Positions 8,371 to 17,500 of a DNA stretch of 17,500 bases are shown here, one piece after another (the first letter of the stretch is position 1; every line of letters begins with the position of its first letter). Where the stretch lies: positions 1 to 17,500 of the forward strand of contig WPIO01000426.1 of assembly GCA_009760855.2 (NCBI GenBank). Reading direction: 5' to 3'. Below the pieces are notes generated by a model. The model was not told the DNA's origin and did no database searches. It saw only the letters and a list, made by a program, of their open reading frames with translations. The position numbers were made by a program, and so were the translations under genes. Origin of the DNA: Cristatella mucedo (lineage: Eukaryota; Bryozoa; Phylactolaemata; Cristatellidae).

Positions 8371-10902
8371 TTTCAGTCAAAAGCCTTCAACAAGTTAAAC
8401 GGAATAGACACTTTGTGTTAGCACAGTCATCTGTCATTAGTTGTAGCTGCAGCCCTGTCTTGATTGTAGTCATTAAAACCTTGTATACTCCAAGACTTAA
8501 TTGGGCAGGCTAATCAACTCCCTAAACAAAAATCGTGGTATAGCACGCGGCTGTGGAGCTCTGCATGATCGAATGTCGCTTCCCAACCTTGTAGTTGCTC
8601 TAGCACTGCAAATGTGGATTCCAAAATCTCTGCTGTAACATTCTCCTTTTTATGCACCGAAAATCTGTACTTTAATTTTTTTAAATGCTCAATATCGAGT
8701 AAGTTAACATGACTACCTTTAAAGTGGTGGGATACAATTGGCTGAAAAGTTCCCATTGTTCGTACCGAATGAACATTGAAACCGATCTCAATTTCAAGAA
8801 GATATTTTAGAAAAGGCCTAATATAAGTTCAGTTCTGCTAATCAAGTAAAATGAGATAGGAAACTAGAAAATTACTTTTTTAAATGAAGGCAGTGCTTTG
8901 ATGGAAATTCCAATCGAAAGGAAAATTTGCAGACAGCTAACGAACGTATGATTGTCATTATAACTGTCTAAATGTCTAGATAAATAGCCAATAGTTAAGC
9001 TCCTTACTGGAGACATAAGCCGTTTAAATAGTTGGATATATCAATGCAAATCTCTAAAATTTCTTCAGCGACCCCCACCATATTTTGACTTAAATACTTT
9101 TTAACTGCACTTGGAAAACCAATAGAATTGGTAAGTATGATTACATGAACGTGTATTAAAAATCGTATGTATTCAGTGTCGTGTTCAATTACAATATATG
9201 TGTTTGGAGAATATGACGATTTAAGGGCAATTCACTGTAGAACGAAAAAGTAAGGGATTTTATTTTTTAAGTCACCTCCAGACTAGCTTCCTTTCCATAA
9301 AAATTTCACGTAATATATTTCTTATCCTCTTACTTTAATGTGCTTTAATCGCATGGAAGTCTTTCAAGAGGAGACGTTTTCGCAAAGAGTATTCTTGGTG
9401 ACTTTGCAGTTAATTTCTTCGCAAATAGATGAATCTGAAAAGCTAATAGCCTCACCATAGTGGATGTTAGCCTACAATTAAAAAATAATCCTCCACGTTT
9501 TGCATTGCAGCTTCTGCTGCATATTCAAGACCATGTTGATGTTTCACTTGAGAGCTTTTCATAGTGCACCTAAATCCCGAGTGGATTTTACTAAGCATTC
9601 GGTATCGAATCGACTTCATCTGCCAAAAATAATATTACCTTTCCATTTCACTTGACTCATGAGGAAAGATACGTTAAATTGTATCAATGGAGCATCAGCT
9701 AAGCACGTCTGGATATAATGTGCCAAAGCCGATAGTAGGTGAATATGATGTAATCTAGTTGCATTAAAATTGAAAAATTTCTCCTGTCTATGATCGTCGA
9801 AGTAGTTCATATCTTTGTGGCTACCATGCTTCAACGGAGCGATCATGGCTGCATTAACTTAAGGACTCACTATGCTTCCAGTAATCTTAATAGGTATGGG
9901 CGATCATTGACATCGCCGAGGCACCCCAAGCTGAGTCTATGCAAGCTCCTTTTCCGTTATGGAACTCTTTCGAAAATCATGGTTCCTTTGAATATCGTCT
10001 ACGTAAGCCGATACAGCTCACACCTGTTTTAAACTTAACTGTTAGTTGTCTATTAGAAACTATGGGCATACTGACATCGAAACGCCTACTGATTCGAGCT
10101 ACACGGTCTCCCACTCTGTCCACTACTTTAGATTTGCTAGTGGCTAGCAGTCTGCAGGTTACGTGCGATTGTGCCTATGTTTCATTGCTTGTTATTGTGG
10201 TTTAAATGCATTCTTATATGCATTTTTTGTTTATAAGATCCGCGATTTAGGCATTGCAAAAGATATGAACCCGGTGCAGCTGGGGGGCTAGCGACCGCCA
10301 GCTGAGATTCTACTCATTTCGTGGTACCTGGGAGCTGAGTACCTACTCGTTCGGTATTTCTAGCACTGTCTCCAACTAATCAGCAGGTTTTACATCTAGC
10401 GTCATGTGAATCTCTCAACTTAGTAGCCAACAGGCCGGTTATATCTCCAGCCGATTATCTTTTGATCTACTGTCTCGATTTCGCATGAAAACATGCTATA
10501 AACGTTGACATTGGTCTATCGCCCACCAGGTATGAAGCCCTCCTCTATCTCCGATTTATCTGATCTCTTTTCGATTCTATGTACAAGAAATAAAAATCTT
10601 TCCTCGGTGATCCTCGTTACCTATAAACATTTGTTATGCAAACGGTATGAGACCAATATGCATTAGAATCCCTCACGGCCGCAGCCTAGCTTAAAATTAA
10701 TCCAAGCTCCTCTTCGTAGGCCACAAAATAAATAATGAAAACATTTACATAAGTCTCAGATCAGGTGTAATAGGGTTGGGCTCTGCTACTCGAGTCGTCG
10801 TTGAGACTCGTGCTTATTGAAATCTTTCGTTTTCTCTACCGAAAAACCAGTGATAGCTTTCATGGCCTACACATTTTTCAATGTACAATACTATTATGTG
10901 TA
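8371..10902. other. intergenic, no recognisable gene
   Basis: About 2.5 kb, very AT-rich between 8760 and 9850. Two minus-strand open frames (8514-8756, 80 codons; 9616-9846, 76 codons) and two overlapping plus frames (9790-10205) have no recognisable motif and no splice or start context that would support them. A perfect 7-bp stem (CAGCTGG 10277-10283 with CCAGCTG 10298-10304) is the only structure I noticed. Confidence 0.5.
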
Positions 10903-11660
10903 ATACACTTGCTAAAGCACCCTCACATAACTCAGTCTCTCTCTAGGCGATTTACATTCAATACAAAAGGAGCTCGATGACAGGGCTAATGGTAGGAAGC
11001 TCAATGAACAACCAGAATTACATGGTCAGTGGTGATGTGCACAGGGAGACGATGCAGGTATGGTTAGTAGCAACACTTACAGTGTCAGCCCCCACGTTCA
11101 CATTCAGGTCTAATCACAGGTCCCTGCTGAAAGCATTGGTAACTAGATACGTCTTTTTAGTTTCTTTTTGCATGTGATCCAGTCAGGTGATGTTGTGCGA
11201 GAAGTCCGGAGTGATTCCAGAATTAAATCGCATATGAATAGAATCAGGGTGTTCAAAGGACTTGAGGTTGGTATCAGGCATAGGTACACAATCAGAATCT
11301 AACAAGCAAGGGATTCGATGTTTGGTCTGTCAGACAGTAGATCTGATACGTATACTGGAGTTAAAGAGTGAAGGAACCTAAAAGTGAGAGACACAAACTA
11401 AACGTGGATGAATTGCTTGATTAGCAAAGATTCCAGTTTTGCAAGATGTCGTGTGTCTTAGCAACAGCGAAGTTCATGACGGAAAAGCCTAGCTGCAGAG
11501 ATTTGCCGGAGCTGTAAGCACCTGATTGTACAGGCCCGTAGACCATCAAGCAATAACTTACATAGGTAGAGACAGGAAGTCGCAAACGTAAGGACCATGT
11601 TGGTAAGTGTCGTCTCTGTCTAAATTTTGGCAATGTACTGTAACTGAAAGTAGGAGGACA
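10903..11660 (-). mobile_element. LINE copy D: RT C-terminus and 3' UTR, minus strand
   Basis: Read right to left, this copy starts near 11660 in the block corresponding to SAYFQL. It proceeds through the C-terminal domain, has its ORF stop at 11116-11114, and carries a 3' UTR ending at the hairpin (right arm 10921-10916, left arm 10951-10946) and a degenerate tail near 10903. The 3' UTR has the family's two 38-bp units in diverged form. The hairpin variant is GGTGCT on the 3' side, the same as in the 2036-2100 tail. One pair becomes a G-U wobble and one pair is lost. Confidence 0.8.
11114..11660 (-). pseudogene. LINE copy D: C-terminal ORF remnant
   Basis: Translated from right to left with several frame changes. 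Readable blocks are LVLTFATSCLYLCKLLLDGL, CTIRCLQLRQISAARLF, LAKLESLLIKQ, FRFLHSLTPVYVSDLLSDRP and NLKSF, then KKTYLVTNAFSRDL ending at TGA (11116-11114). They align in order with the blocks of copies B and C: the FVTSRLDYCNSLL type segment, AARL, the LHWLPVK type segment, APAYLSEIL, and LKTHLFSRAFNGSL. The GDRAFS..PKAWNSLP part is heavily decayed. No RT catalytic motif lies within the copy. This is a dead fragment, and its identity is well supported by block order. Confidence 0.8.
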
Positions 11661-11661
11661 T

Positions 11662-11885
11662 AATTGCCGATCTGCACTGGCTAAAAGTTATGCAACCCAT
11701 CGACTTCAGAATCTTGTGACTCAATGTAAGGTCTCTTAATACTTTGTCTCCATCCTTCTACCAGATGAACTACCCCACAGGCTTAGTGTGCCATCACTCA
11801 CTTTGTGGAATCTAACTGCTTCCCTATGGCTCATTCAGAGACCATATATTTAGTTCGTGTGCTCAAGTTGGCAAGAAATGTTGCT
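11662..11885 (+). pseudogene. LINE copy E: C-terminal RT-ORF fragment, plus strand
   Basis: Beginning at ATTGCCGATCTGCACTGG the plus strand reads IADLHWLKVMQRIDFRIL, then a NVRSLNTLSPSF-like stretch, and a DELPHRLSVPSL segment. After a shift comes SFRDHIFSSCAQ, the equivalent of TFGDRAFSSCAP. This is the same C-terminal domain seen in D, so E overlaps D in content but points the other way. The two 5' ends meet almost exactly at 11660. No 3' UTR or hairpin follows; similarity fades by about 11885. It may be a different subfamily from B and C, since several residues differ. Confidence 0.72.
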
Positions 11886-12782
11886 TAAAAAGAAAACTCT
11901 GTGGCTGAATAGAAACACTAGTTGCCCTTGTAGCTGAGATTGGATGAGGCAGTGGCGGTAGCCATTGTTTTGATAATGCAGACGGATGATATCCTAATCA
12001 AAAACCTCCGGATAGTGATTCATTATGATCAGACTATATCAGTAGGCTAGAATTCGAGAATGATCCTGCTGCCATATCGTGAATTTTACCGGTGCAGCTG
12101 TGAATAGAAATTCATTCTTCCCCCTCTCTTCAGGTACCTTGGCCCATCCAATTACAAGGTATGGTATATTATGGTATTGAATTGCAAGTAACTTAAGTAA
12201 AAGTATGCAATTTCAAAATAAACTCATACAGGAAGGCTTAACAAATCTTTACCGCCTCTTGGGTTTTTTAATTTATGGGCTAGGCTTTAACATCAATATT
12301 TACGTTGTGCAATGAAGGCACATCAGGTATGGCCCTTGCTTTTCACGGTTTGGTCCGATGACCTGTTTTCCAATCCTGTGGTGGGCGATTTGTGTTGCTG
12401 CTGCTGCAAGCAGAGGTGATAGCCGTAAAGGCTCTTCCGTCGCCATAAAAAAAGGATTTAAAATCAGCTATCTTTTTCTTATGCACTTAACTAACGATAA
12501 TCGCACGCAACATCATTTGGAGACGACATAGTGCGTATAATGTATCTCCAGTCTCCACCTGAGCGGCTTCACTAAATAAGCTATACTGAGCCCTCCTTCT
12601 GCGGATTTGCAAAACGCCTGCCCCGACTCTGGAATGTTTTCAGTGGATTCAAGTAAGCGTATCTGACCAATGACGGGAATAAAAATACTCAAAAGATAGT
12701 GTCGTTTCTGAAAGAAATTAAGGACTCTTGGTTCACATTATCTTTTTCTTGGCCGATGGAACAGCAAGTAATTTTATTGAAA
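11886..12782. other. intergenic, no recognisable gene
   Basis: No frame above background. The patch 12338-12395 resembles 5245-5305 weakly. A TTGCTGCTGCTGCAAGC run lies at about 12394-12412. Otherwise I see nothing here. Confidence 0.5.
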
Positions 12783-12855
12783 GCTTTACAGCAAATGTGA
12801 AGCCCCTGAATAGAGATTAAGTTCTATTGGGGCGATATACAAATCAATTATGTCT
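12783..12855 (+). repeat. solo LINE 3' tail, plus strand
   Basis: TACAGCAAATGTGAAGC, then CCCTGAATAGAGATTAAGTTCT, and GGGGCGATATACAAATCAATTA align with 4790-4850. The ATT tail is reduced to a single trace. A 5-bp GC stem can still form (GCCCC 12802-12806 with GGGGC 12829-12833), but it is shifted by two bases on the 3' side relative to copy C. No coding part precedes it. Confidence 0.72.
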
Positions 12856-14232
12856 GTCTTCTCTGAGGAAGCTTTTTCAAGAGCGTTTGGATTTCTATTT
12901 GTGGGGTTTCTATTTTTATATTATTTTGGATTTATATTTATGCAATGCCGATTTCTAAAACAGGTTCGCATGGCAACCTTGTCAGGCTAGATTAGAAGGA
13001 CTATACTGATCATCGACGCCCGTTGTTTGTTTTTCTGAGAAATCCGGATAGATTCGAAGTTCTTTTAGCTATACTTAAAATCTTCCTATTATTAGCACAC
13101 TACCAAGTTAACCGGCAGTGCAATATATAACCAATTAAAGACGAAGATCGTATGTAATAGCACGAATCACGATTGGCTATGTACAAACTTATAAGCGAGT
13201 GATTTTCGAAGATGAGCTGGTAGTGTAGTGACTTTTAACGAGAACGAAAGCGACATGTTATCAAGGACGGACCCAGGCCATTCATTCACCCGAATTTTTG
13301 TCTAGCTAGTTTTAGAGCTTACATAATGTATAAGTAGGTGAGATAAAGTAACAGTTCATAACCACCAATAAGCAAGTGAGAAATATCCCAGTGGTTTCAA
13401 TACGGGAACAGCCCGAAACGTAAGAGGCAGCAAAAACTTAACGTGTCTGCCGTCTAACATTAGCTAGTTGAATAAGGGTTTGAAAGTTAGGAGTTTTTAC
13501 ACATTTTCAGAATCGGCCGTCAACAGCTTCCGTGATTTTCTAGATTTTCAGGATAACATAATACGTAGACATCAATCATTTGAGTAGTGCAGCATGAGAA
13601 CTTAATGGATATTCAGGCACTTCACATATGCCTTATTGCTCAAGCCCAGGAGCTCTGCCTGACCTTAGTCGGGGCGAGCACCTTAACCTCAAGACCAAAC
13701 CAGCTCAGGTGACTGAGAAAGTCAGAAGTTGTGGACTAGATAAGACCCTTCAGGCCAACAATGCACCGAGTTCAGTAAGAGCTGACGAGGATAGTCTGGT
13801 GAGGATAGCTTACGAGGTGATTTAAACTCGTACGCCAATTCAGCTAAGCATAGTTAAGCCAAGACCTGGTGGGTATCGTGGCTTAGAGCTCGATCAGAAG
13901 CGATTTTCGGCATCGACTCAGGCAAATCATGTCGACATTTTAATGAACTGTAGAGATGTAATTTTTTCAAGAAATATGAATCTAAATGAGAAAATGTGTT
14001 TAATATTGTAATGTTTGGTAGTTACAAGGTGATGAGCATGTGCCAGAGTTTAAGAATCCTTCTTGATGGACAACCTAGGAGGCTCAAACGAATTCCACAA
14101 ATTTACTCAAAGATTTTAAAACGATTGAGCCTCAAGCTACAACGGTATGGTTTTATCATAAGCTCAATGTGAATTATACAAACGGGCTTTAAATGGGCCC
14201 CACAGCTAAATGTAAGGTTGATGACATTTAAG
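12856..14232. other. intergenic; short copy of the R1 start; no firm gene
   Basis: At 12925-12957 the words GGATTTATATTTATGCAATG and CCGATTTC repeat the beginning of R1 (6648-6668). Similar TTTCTATTT words recur just upstream, so this may be a broken repeat end. A 65-codon open frame at 13628-13825 has a less AT-rich composition than its surroundings. An AG (CAAGCCCAG) lies near its start and a donor-like CTG|GTGAGG near 13796-13804, but the protein is unrecognised. The rest is featureless. Confidence 0.4.
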
Positions 14233-15478
14233 AAAAAAATTATGCTGACCGTGCTTGATGATGAAAAACCTGTTATTTACTTATGACTATGCCAGTAACT
14301 CTGAATGCACGCCTCTTACGATCTCATTTGTTCACAGTGTGCTGTCTCCAAAAGCTGATATATTCATGAACCCTTGAAGCAGAACCCACAAAGAATACAT
14401 CACAACTCCAATATCAATTGATAGTAGACCTAGGTGATTATGCCAAGTAGAAGGAAAATAAAGATTCTGCTAAAAAATAGTTGCGACTTGCTATCGTCTT
14501 CAATGGCTTGCAATTAGTGCTTAATTATCATTAGCATATAGGCCTTAACTGTTTTCTGAAGTGGCAAACATTTAGATGATCCTATCATGTTATTATGAGG
14601 AACTTCAGTCCAAACAGAAATGGATTTGCTCGCTATTAATTACTGCCGATCATTTTCTTTTACTTAAATCTTCTTAGTGCCTCCTTTTGTCGAAAAAGCT
14701 CTCGGCATAAGCTACCGAAGCCAAAAATGATCGCTTCACCGGCCGTGAATAATGTCGACGAACGTCCGCATTAAGGGTTCAGGTAATATTCAAATTAATA
14801 TACATATTTATGGCACTTGCCTGCTACCCTAAGTCATTGCCCTTCTTCAGCAGTCAATCTTCGTCGGCCGCTAAAGGTTGCCACCAGTGCTACCTACGGA
14901 AATTCCGTGACCAGATCATTCCCTGGCCAGGTGGCCGGCATCATAGGTTTGCAGTTGCGGAGCACGTGATGTGGATTCTCGCTATCCGCGAAGCTGAGCC
15001 GGTAGCAGGAATTCCCTCAAGGATCAAAGTTATAGCCCATTGGAGGCTCCAACTAGTGGACAGTTCAGGATGGCATCAGGCTGAGTCATTGAAATCACCG
15101 GTGTCCCAGACCTTGTAAGCCATTCACGTAGTACCCCTATGAAAGTCGTAGTCCTCCAATGATGACTGGCAGAAGGTAAGGAGCTAATGTAGTGATTTGC
15201 ATAGCATTAGCATCCATTCCAACTGAACTCAATGAATATGATCTTCGGGCACTGACTGTTTTCATTAATAGATTGTTAAAGTTTGATGCTGTACATTAAT
15301 CGCAGTGGCCCACTTTATAGTTAGTAAGTTCTTTTCCAATTGATCTCGAATGCCACTCTGTGCCCTGCAATAGCCTTGCCCAAATGCTCTCTCTTATACT
15401 CTCTCTCTCTCTCTCTCTCCTTGTAGTGTCTGTCTTAGTGTGTCCATCGGGGTCCATCTTGCAATCTCCTTGCCTTAT
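14233..15478 (+). repeat. dispersed repeat R2, copy 2 of R1
   Basis: A direct, diverged duplicate of 6643-7893; the anchors are listed there. The copy differs by many point changes and by an expansion of the pyrimidine stretch to (CT)n at 15399-15419. It ends near CTTGCAATCTCCTTGCC, whereas R1 continues with a different pyrimidine run. Beyond 15480 the sequence is a short A/T-rich spacer and then LINE fragment F. The open frame at 14810-15118 (102 codons) aligns with 7235-7501 in R1, but differences are spread over all codon positions, so it is not good evidence for a gene. Confidence 0.8.
15399..15419. repeat. (CT)n microsatellite
   Basis: About ten CT units inside R2. The corresponding part of R1 (about 7815-7840) is pyrimidine-rich but not a pure CT array, so the array grew after the copies separated or was interrupted in R1. 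On the minus strand it yields an Arg/Glu repeat, which is an artefact. Confidence 0.9.
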
Positions 15479-15510
15479 AATAACTAAATAAAATAATAAA
15501 TAACTAAAAA

Positions 15511-15660
15511 TAACATGGTTTGAGGTGACATGCACGAGGTCATCATGCAAGTGTGGTTAGGGGCAGCATGCCAATTGTCTGCAGCAAAAAACATAAAGGA
15601 TGAATCACGAGGACCCACTGAATGCTGTATCAAATAGGTTGAGACTAATGCCCATGTATT
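15511..15660 (-). repeat. LINE fragment F: end of ORF and 3' UTR, minus strand
   Basis: Read right to left: a weak ORF end (about 15655-15608, LNLFDTAFSGSS), a stop at 15607-15605 and the GATTCATCCTTTA start of the 3' UTR. The two 38-bp units follow, around CATGCTGCCCCTAACCACAC and TTGCATGATGACC, then AAACCATGTTATT. The hairpin and ATT tail are absent; an A/T-rich stretch (15480-15511) replaces them. F sits between R2 and the oppositely oriented copy G. Confidence 0.72.
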
Positions 15661-15850
15661 GCAGCTACCTATGAATTCTTGCCCGTACCAATTATTCATT
15701 ATTAGCACCTGACTCTTGACCCTATCGGATTCTTCCCATCTTTCTACTGAATAGTATGTGGCTGTGGGTTCTGGAAGCAACATCTGAAATCACTTACAAA
15801 CATTTCCTGTCTGAAGATAGCGAGCCAGTATTTTACCTTAGAGCAAAATA

Positions 15851-16140
15851 ATCGTATGAGACTTCAATATTCACGTTGACAACCCTATCAGCAGCCAAGT
15901 CTTCTCATTTCTTGACTGTCTAAAGAATTTTGGTTTGGTCCAACACGTCAATCACACCACTTACGTTGGTGGCCATATTCTAGATCTCGTGATCACCAAG
16001 TATGTCCTCACCACTAACCTTGTGGTCTGCCGACTGACATACTCAGATCATTATTCGGTCTTGTTTATCTTTCCTGCTCAATTGTATGTAAATGGTAACC
16101 TCGAACTTTTCAAGCGACGTTGCTTGCAAAGTATTGACAT
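15851..16140 (+). pseudogene. LINE copy G: endonuclease C-terminal part
   Basis: This is the remnant of the apurinic-like endonuclease that nicks target DNA in CR1/L2-type elements. IIV, then TGA (15857-15859), then DFNIHVDNP (from 15860) is the GDFNIHVD box with Gly changed to a stop by what looks like GGA to TGA. It continues in the same frame with FLDCLKNFGLVQHV, then THxGGHxLDL-like TTYVGGHILDLVIT (15956-15997). The diagnostic SDH box with its catalytic Asp-His follows at 16043-16051 (SDHYSVLF). The N-terminal half of the domain is missing or unrecognisable. The identity is clear from the three boxes in correct order and spacing. Confidence 0.87.
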
Positions 16141-16615
16141 AGAAAAGCTGTTTTTAATTCTGTTTGTGATGCAGGTCTTAATGATCTGTATTCAGACTCG
16201 CTATCCTCACTGGTACAGTAAACGTGACACTCATTGATTGCTCGTGACAAGCATGCTCCCTTTCATTTTGTCCGTGTACAGAGCCTTGGACACTCCTTTC
16301 CGATTTACAAAAAACTCCTTGAGATGCACCGGATTAAGAACAGGCTTGAACGTCGTTTCAAGAAGTCTGAGTCTATTTCAGATCTAGTCAATTTCAAAGA
16401 CTTCCGACAAGTTCACACCCGGACTCTTAAAAAGCCCGGGCTTCTTTGTTACTCGCAAGCTGAATTCCTGCAAGTCGGACCGTAAACAAATTTATAAGAC
16501 ATTTAACTATTTACTAACCAATGCTGATTGGTCCGACTCCCCAGGTTGTAAGGGCTCAGCTGACAATTTGTCAGCCTTCTTTACTGAAAAAATTGTGCAT
16601 ATTCTTTTTTTTCTT
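16141..16615 (+). pseudogene. LINE copy G: linker between endonuclease and RT
   Basis: The linker of the ORF2 protein, in three frames. First comes FLNSVCDAGLNDLYSDSLSS-like sequence around 16150-16210. After a shift, RDKHAPFHFVRV (16240-16275) corresponds to the usual LDKHAP box. It is followed by a basic stretch RIKNRLERRFKKSE, the family's Lys/Arg-rich region, and DFRQVHTRTLKK. A second shift at about 16470 gives DRKQIYKTFNYLL, then SADNLSAFFTEKIVHI, equivalent to the LANRFADFFTEKI segment found before RT. The frame collapses in a T-rich run near 16600-16615. No catalytic function is known for this part of the protein. Confidence 0.8.
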
Positions 16616-16699
16616 AAAGCTCCCTTTGACTAAAGCAATTGAGGTATCGCATCCTGTGACCTTCCTTAAGAGGTTTTCCTAGGTTTCTGCATGCGATGT

Positions 16700-17500
16700 G
16701 GCTACCTTAATAAGGTCTAGCAAAAAGAGCTCGTCTCCTAAAGAACCAATGCCATATACCTATACATATATACGTATGCAAGCACCTAAACTTATACCAT
16801 CATCTTTGTGGTATTCACTGGAAGACTAACTTATCCTTGCCGTAACCAAGATATATAATGCATCTTTAGGAAAAGGGGTCTCCCCCTAAGTCCATCAAAT
16901 CGGCAACCATTAGACCGATACCCAAATAGCTAGGATTAGCTACAGATGTCCTTGGAAACTATCGCCCAGTTTCCCTTCATTCTTTATTGTTAAAGACTCT
17001 TGAAAAAATTGTTGCTAACCAGCTGCATGAACCTATTGAAAATAAATAATATCAGAAATATTTCAATCACGGTTCAAGAGGCAGCACTCCACTGAAACTG
17101 CTCACCTCCTTGTTAACAACGACATTTTACTTGGCAACGATCGAGGGAAGGTCACTGCCCTAGCTGTCCTAGATCTGTCAGTTGCCTTCGACACCATCGA
17201 TCACGGTTTTACGCTTGAAGGATTGAGAACAACGATTGGTCTGGCAGACGATGCACTGGCTTGGTTTAAATCGTACTTGTCTGATTGTGCTCAATTCGTG
17301 TCGTGTGAGGGTCAGGTCTCATACACGAGACGGGTCTGCTGTAGAGTCCATCAAGATTCTGTACTCGGTTCCTTGCTGTTCTGCATGTATACTCAACCTC
17401 TGAGAAAATGAACAAGGCCCATGGAATAGGATATTACTTTTGTGCTTTGTCATTTAAACCGTCGCAATCTGCAGCAGCCACTAAGAAACTGAATGCTTGC
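16700..17500 (+). pseudogene. LINE copy G: reverse transcriptase fingers and palm
   Basis: ATLIRSSKKSSSPKEPMP (about 16700-16750) matches the KSCPLDPIP type entry. A decayed stretch leads to IKSATIRPIPK and LGNYRPVSLHSLLLKTLEKI, then VANQLHEPIEN, in the frame of 16951. A shift in the A/T-rich AATAAATAAT near 17045 moves reading to another frame. From there FQSRFKRQHSTETA, VTALAVLDLSVAFDTIDHG (motif A, catalytic Asp at 17172-17174) and GLADDALAWFKSYLSD follow without a stop to 17409. Motif B reads VHQDSVLGSLLF where VPQGSVLG is expected, so Pro and Gly are lost. After another shift MNKAHGIGYYFCALSFKPS lacks the YADD box altogether. The enzyme is dead. The rest of the domain is cut by the window edge. 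Confidence 0.9.

Larger units (their letters stand above)
15790..17500 (+). mobile_element. LINE copy G (CR1/L2 type), runs off the right edge
   Basis: This is the longest element in the window. It holds, in order, the C-terminal half of an endonuclease domain, a linker, and the front of the reverse transcriptase through the motif C region, all on the plus strand. The 3' end lies outside the window. The left limit is uncertain: recognisable coding starts with the GDFN-like box at 15857, and the 60-70 bases before it may belong to the same domain. Its protein differs enough from A and B that it could be a related but separate family. Multiple stops and shifts show it is inactive. Confidence 0.87.

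Noticed and set aside
8514-8756. 80-codon minus-strand open frame with protein-like look
   Set aside because: No family recognised and no supporting context. Kept only as a mention in the intergenic entry.
10903-11885. twin-priming inversion of one LINE insertion
   Set aside because: D and E contain the same ORF blocks, whereas twin priming partitions one sequence without duplicating it.
12802-12833. GCCCC/GGGGC stem as a compensatory change relative to copy C
   Set aside because: Position-by-position alignment shows the 3' arm uses bases two positions upstream, so the pairing is a register shift and not covariation.
14810-15118. 102-codon plus frame shared with R1 (7235-7501) as a conserved gene
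   Set aside because: Differences between the copies are spread over first, second and third codon positions, and R1 carries stops upstream. Similarity reflects repeat homology, not coding constraint.
15296-15550. 84-codon minus-strand frame with Arg/Glu repeat
   Set aside because: The repeat is the reverse complement of the (CT)n microsatellite and the frame crosses from R2 into LINE fragment F.
1-17500. CRISPR array, operon, prokaryotic regulatory sites, rRNA or LTR retrovirus-like element
   Set aside because: No regularly spaced direct repeats, no gene clusters, no rRNA-like blocks, and no LTR pair, Gag or integrase motifs were seen. All RT sequence is of non-LTR type.

Overview
The window looks like a repeat-rich, gene-poor intergenic or intronic stretch of an animal genome, most likely an invertebrate. 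Nothing in it is bacterial: there are no operons, no long open frames and no RBS-led genes. What is recognisable is a graveyard of non-LTR retrotransposons of the CR1/L2/Rex1 type. They carry an apurinic-like endonuclease, a reverse transcriptase, a conserved 3' hairpin and, in one copy, an (ATT)n tail. Such families are common in lancelets, echinoderms, hemichordates, cnidarians and molluscs. The sequence does not let me pick a species.

Layout: 1-2035 has no recognisable gene. From 2036 to 4862 there is a cluster of fragments of one LINE family: a short minus-strand 3' tail (2036-2100), a plus-strand RT-palm fragment A (2106-2845), a minus-strand copy B with RT and 3' UTR (4140 down to 2846), and a plus-strand C-terminal fragment C with complete 3' UTR, hairpin and (ATT)5 tail (4335-4862). 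From 4863 to 6642 nothing is recognisable. R1 (6643-7893) is one copy of a 1.25 kb dispersed repeat of unknown type. It is followed by a pyrimidine tract ending in CAG and a GC-richer segment that could be an exon (7923-8067). A solo LINE 3' tail lies at 8290-8370. From 8371 to 10902 nothing is recognisable apart from a small hairpin. A second inverted LINE pair follows: D on minus (11660 down to 10903) and E on plus (11662-11885). Another solo 3' tail sits at 12783-12855. R2 (14233-15478), a diverged direct repeat of R1, runs into a minus-strand LINE 3' UTR fragment F (15511-15660). The right end is LINE copy G (about 15790 to the edge), the longest piece, covering the endonuclease C-terminus through the RT palm; it runs off the window.

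No element is intact. All have stops and frameshifts, and two have lost the catalytic YADD box in different ways (mutated in A, deleted in G). No host gene is established. The most useful observations are the family-defining 3' UTR (a tandem 38-bp duplication plus a terminal hairpin with at least one compensatory base-pair change), the unexplained R1/R2 repeat, the lesions in the RT cores, and the candidate exon. I found no convincing sign of a new functional system.
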